The notes under the pieces were generated by a model. That model worked only from the letters and a program-made list of their open reading frames with translations, made no database searches and had not been told where the DNA came from. Shown here in pieces: positions 63,054 through 64,000 of a DNA stretch of 64,000 nt; position 1 is the stretch's first letter, and each line of letters starts with the position of its first letter. Made by a program: the position numbers and the translations under genes. Origin of the DNA: Stramonita haemastoma (Eukaryota; Mollusca; Gastropoda; Neogastropoda; Muricidae); the NCBI GenBank assembly GCA_030674155.1, contig CM060316.1, positions 84,104,541 to 84,168,540 on the forward strand. The letters are read 5' to 3'.

Positions 63054-64000
63054 CTAGCCTAGCCTAATAAAATAAGCTATTTGCCGGAAGTCATATTTTG
63101 CTTCCGCTTGATTGCTTAGGCGGCACTCCACCAGTTTTACAGGCAACTTTTTGCTATATCCCGTAGTCCATTTAGACCGTAGGGGCGCCACAAAAGACCT
63201 CGCAACCAGCTCTCTCCATTTCCCTTTGTCCTCGACCTTTCTCAGGATGTCACTCAGCCTGAGGCCCGTCCACTCTCGGACGTTGCCCTCCCAACTCTTT
63301 CTCTGCCTTGCCTCTCCTTCTCCGCTTTGCACAGTTCTTTGCAGAATCGTCTTGGCAAGCCCTGTTGATCTTGCGACGTGCCATATCCACTTCAGTTTGC
63401 ATTTTTTGACTGTGGTCAGGAGGTCTTCAAAGGGCCCGATGGCTTGACCGATTCTGATTCTCACTTCCTCGTTAGTAATGTGGTCTTTGTAAGAGATGCC
63501 AATGAGTCTGCGAAAGCATCTCATCTCTGCGGCCTGTATTCTCCTCTCCAGATCCACTGTGAGGGTCCATGACTCACAAGCATACATGAATATTGAGATG
63601 ATCAGAGTGCGCATCAGCCTGATCTTTGAGCTGAGCGAGATGTTCCTGTTCTTCCAAATGGTCTTCAATTTTGTCAGTGCTGTAACTGTCTATGCAATTC
63701 TTGCGAGTATTTCAGGCTTGGATCCCTTGTCTGTTACAATTGCTACCAGGTACTTGAAGCTTTGTACCGTTTCAAAATTCTGACTACCGACCCTGATGTT
63801 GGTGTTGATGTTGTTGGTCATCAGCTTGGTCTTCTGTGCACTGATCTCCATGCCATAGGCTGTTGAAGTCTTGTCGAGGCATTCCACTAACCTAACTCTT
63901 CTTCTTTCCCTGCCAGTCCATCAATGTCATCAGCAAAACGCAAGTTGGTAATTGTTCTGCCTCCAATGCCAACTGTTCCTTCATGATCTTCCAGTGCATC
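63054..64000 (-). mobile_element. Non-LTR retrotransposon (LINE), reverse-transcriptase C-terminal part, defective
   Basis: Enters from the right edge. The minus strand reads GRTITNLRFADDIDGLAGKE (FADD is the catalytic core motif), then, one base out of frame, LDKTSTAYGMEISAQKTKLM and VQSFKYLVAIVTDKGSKPE. After a TAG at 63690 it continues KTIWKNRNISLSSKIRLMRT, YACESWTLT, EMRCFRRLIGISYKDHIT and KKCKLKWIWHVARS to a stop at 63054. A single base change at 63690 and one frameshift separate it from an open frame. A relic of the same family lies at 2977-3162. Confidence 0.88.

Overview
The window is invertebrate nuclear DNA, most likely from a marine gastropod or other mollusc. The evidence is two intron-rich genes with lophotrochozoan-like proteins, very dense microsatellites, many tRNA-headed SINEs, degraded LINEs and numerous small cut-and-paste transposons. 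There are no bacterial-style genes, operons or CRISPR arrays. The species call is an inference.

Part of a BK (Slowpoke/KCNMA1) calcium-activated potassium channel gene runs left to right from the left edge to about 10.9 kb. Five consecutive internal exons (293-5514) encode the RCK2 half of the gating ring, including the calcium bowl. Their reading phases join without a break. The common donor at 5514 can reach three different acceptors (7353, 7732, 10732), each giving a different C-terminus. The 5' part of the gene lies outside the window.

A complete DDX17/DDX5-type (p68/p72) DEAD-box RNA helicase gene runs right to left from an ATG at 62532 to a stop at 23399. I resolved 13 coding exons with consistent GT-AG borders and phases; they sum to 3135 nt, or 1044 codons plus a stop. 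All helicase motifs are present. The last exon alone encodes a 543-residue low-complexity tail, so the protein is far longer than its vertebrate relatives. The two genes are convergent (tail to tail), with roughly 12.5 kb between their stop codons that holds UTRs, SINEs and a LINE fragment but no gene I can support.

Most of the helicase gene is intron, and the introns are packed with transposons. At least seven elements are bounded by TTAA, with short inverted repeats and little or no coding capacity; several carry duplicated palindromes just inside the end. In intron 1, a pogo/Tigger-like element (about 55.4-62.0 kb) has been split by a 3976-bp element with 26-bp perfect inverted repeats and a TA target. 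That element in turn contains a 1.9-kb element with a 5-bp duplication. A separate hAT element with a perfect 8-bp duplication lies in the same stack. A LINE with a degraded reverse transcriptase occupies the right edge (63054-64000, minus), and a fragment of its relative lies in the BK gene. All family assignments were made by reading and recall; no database search was possible.
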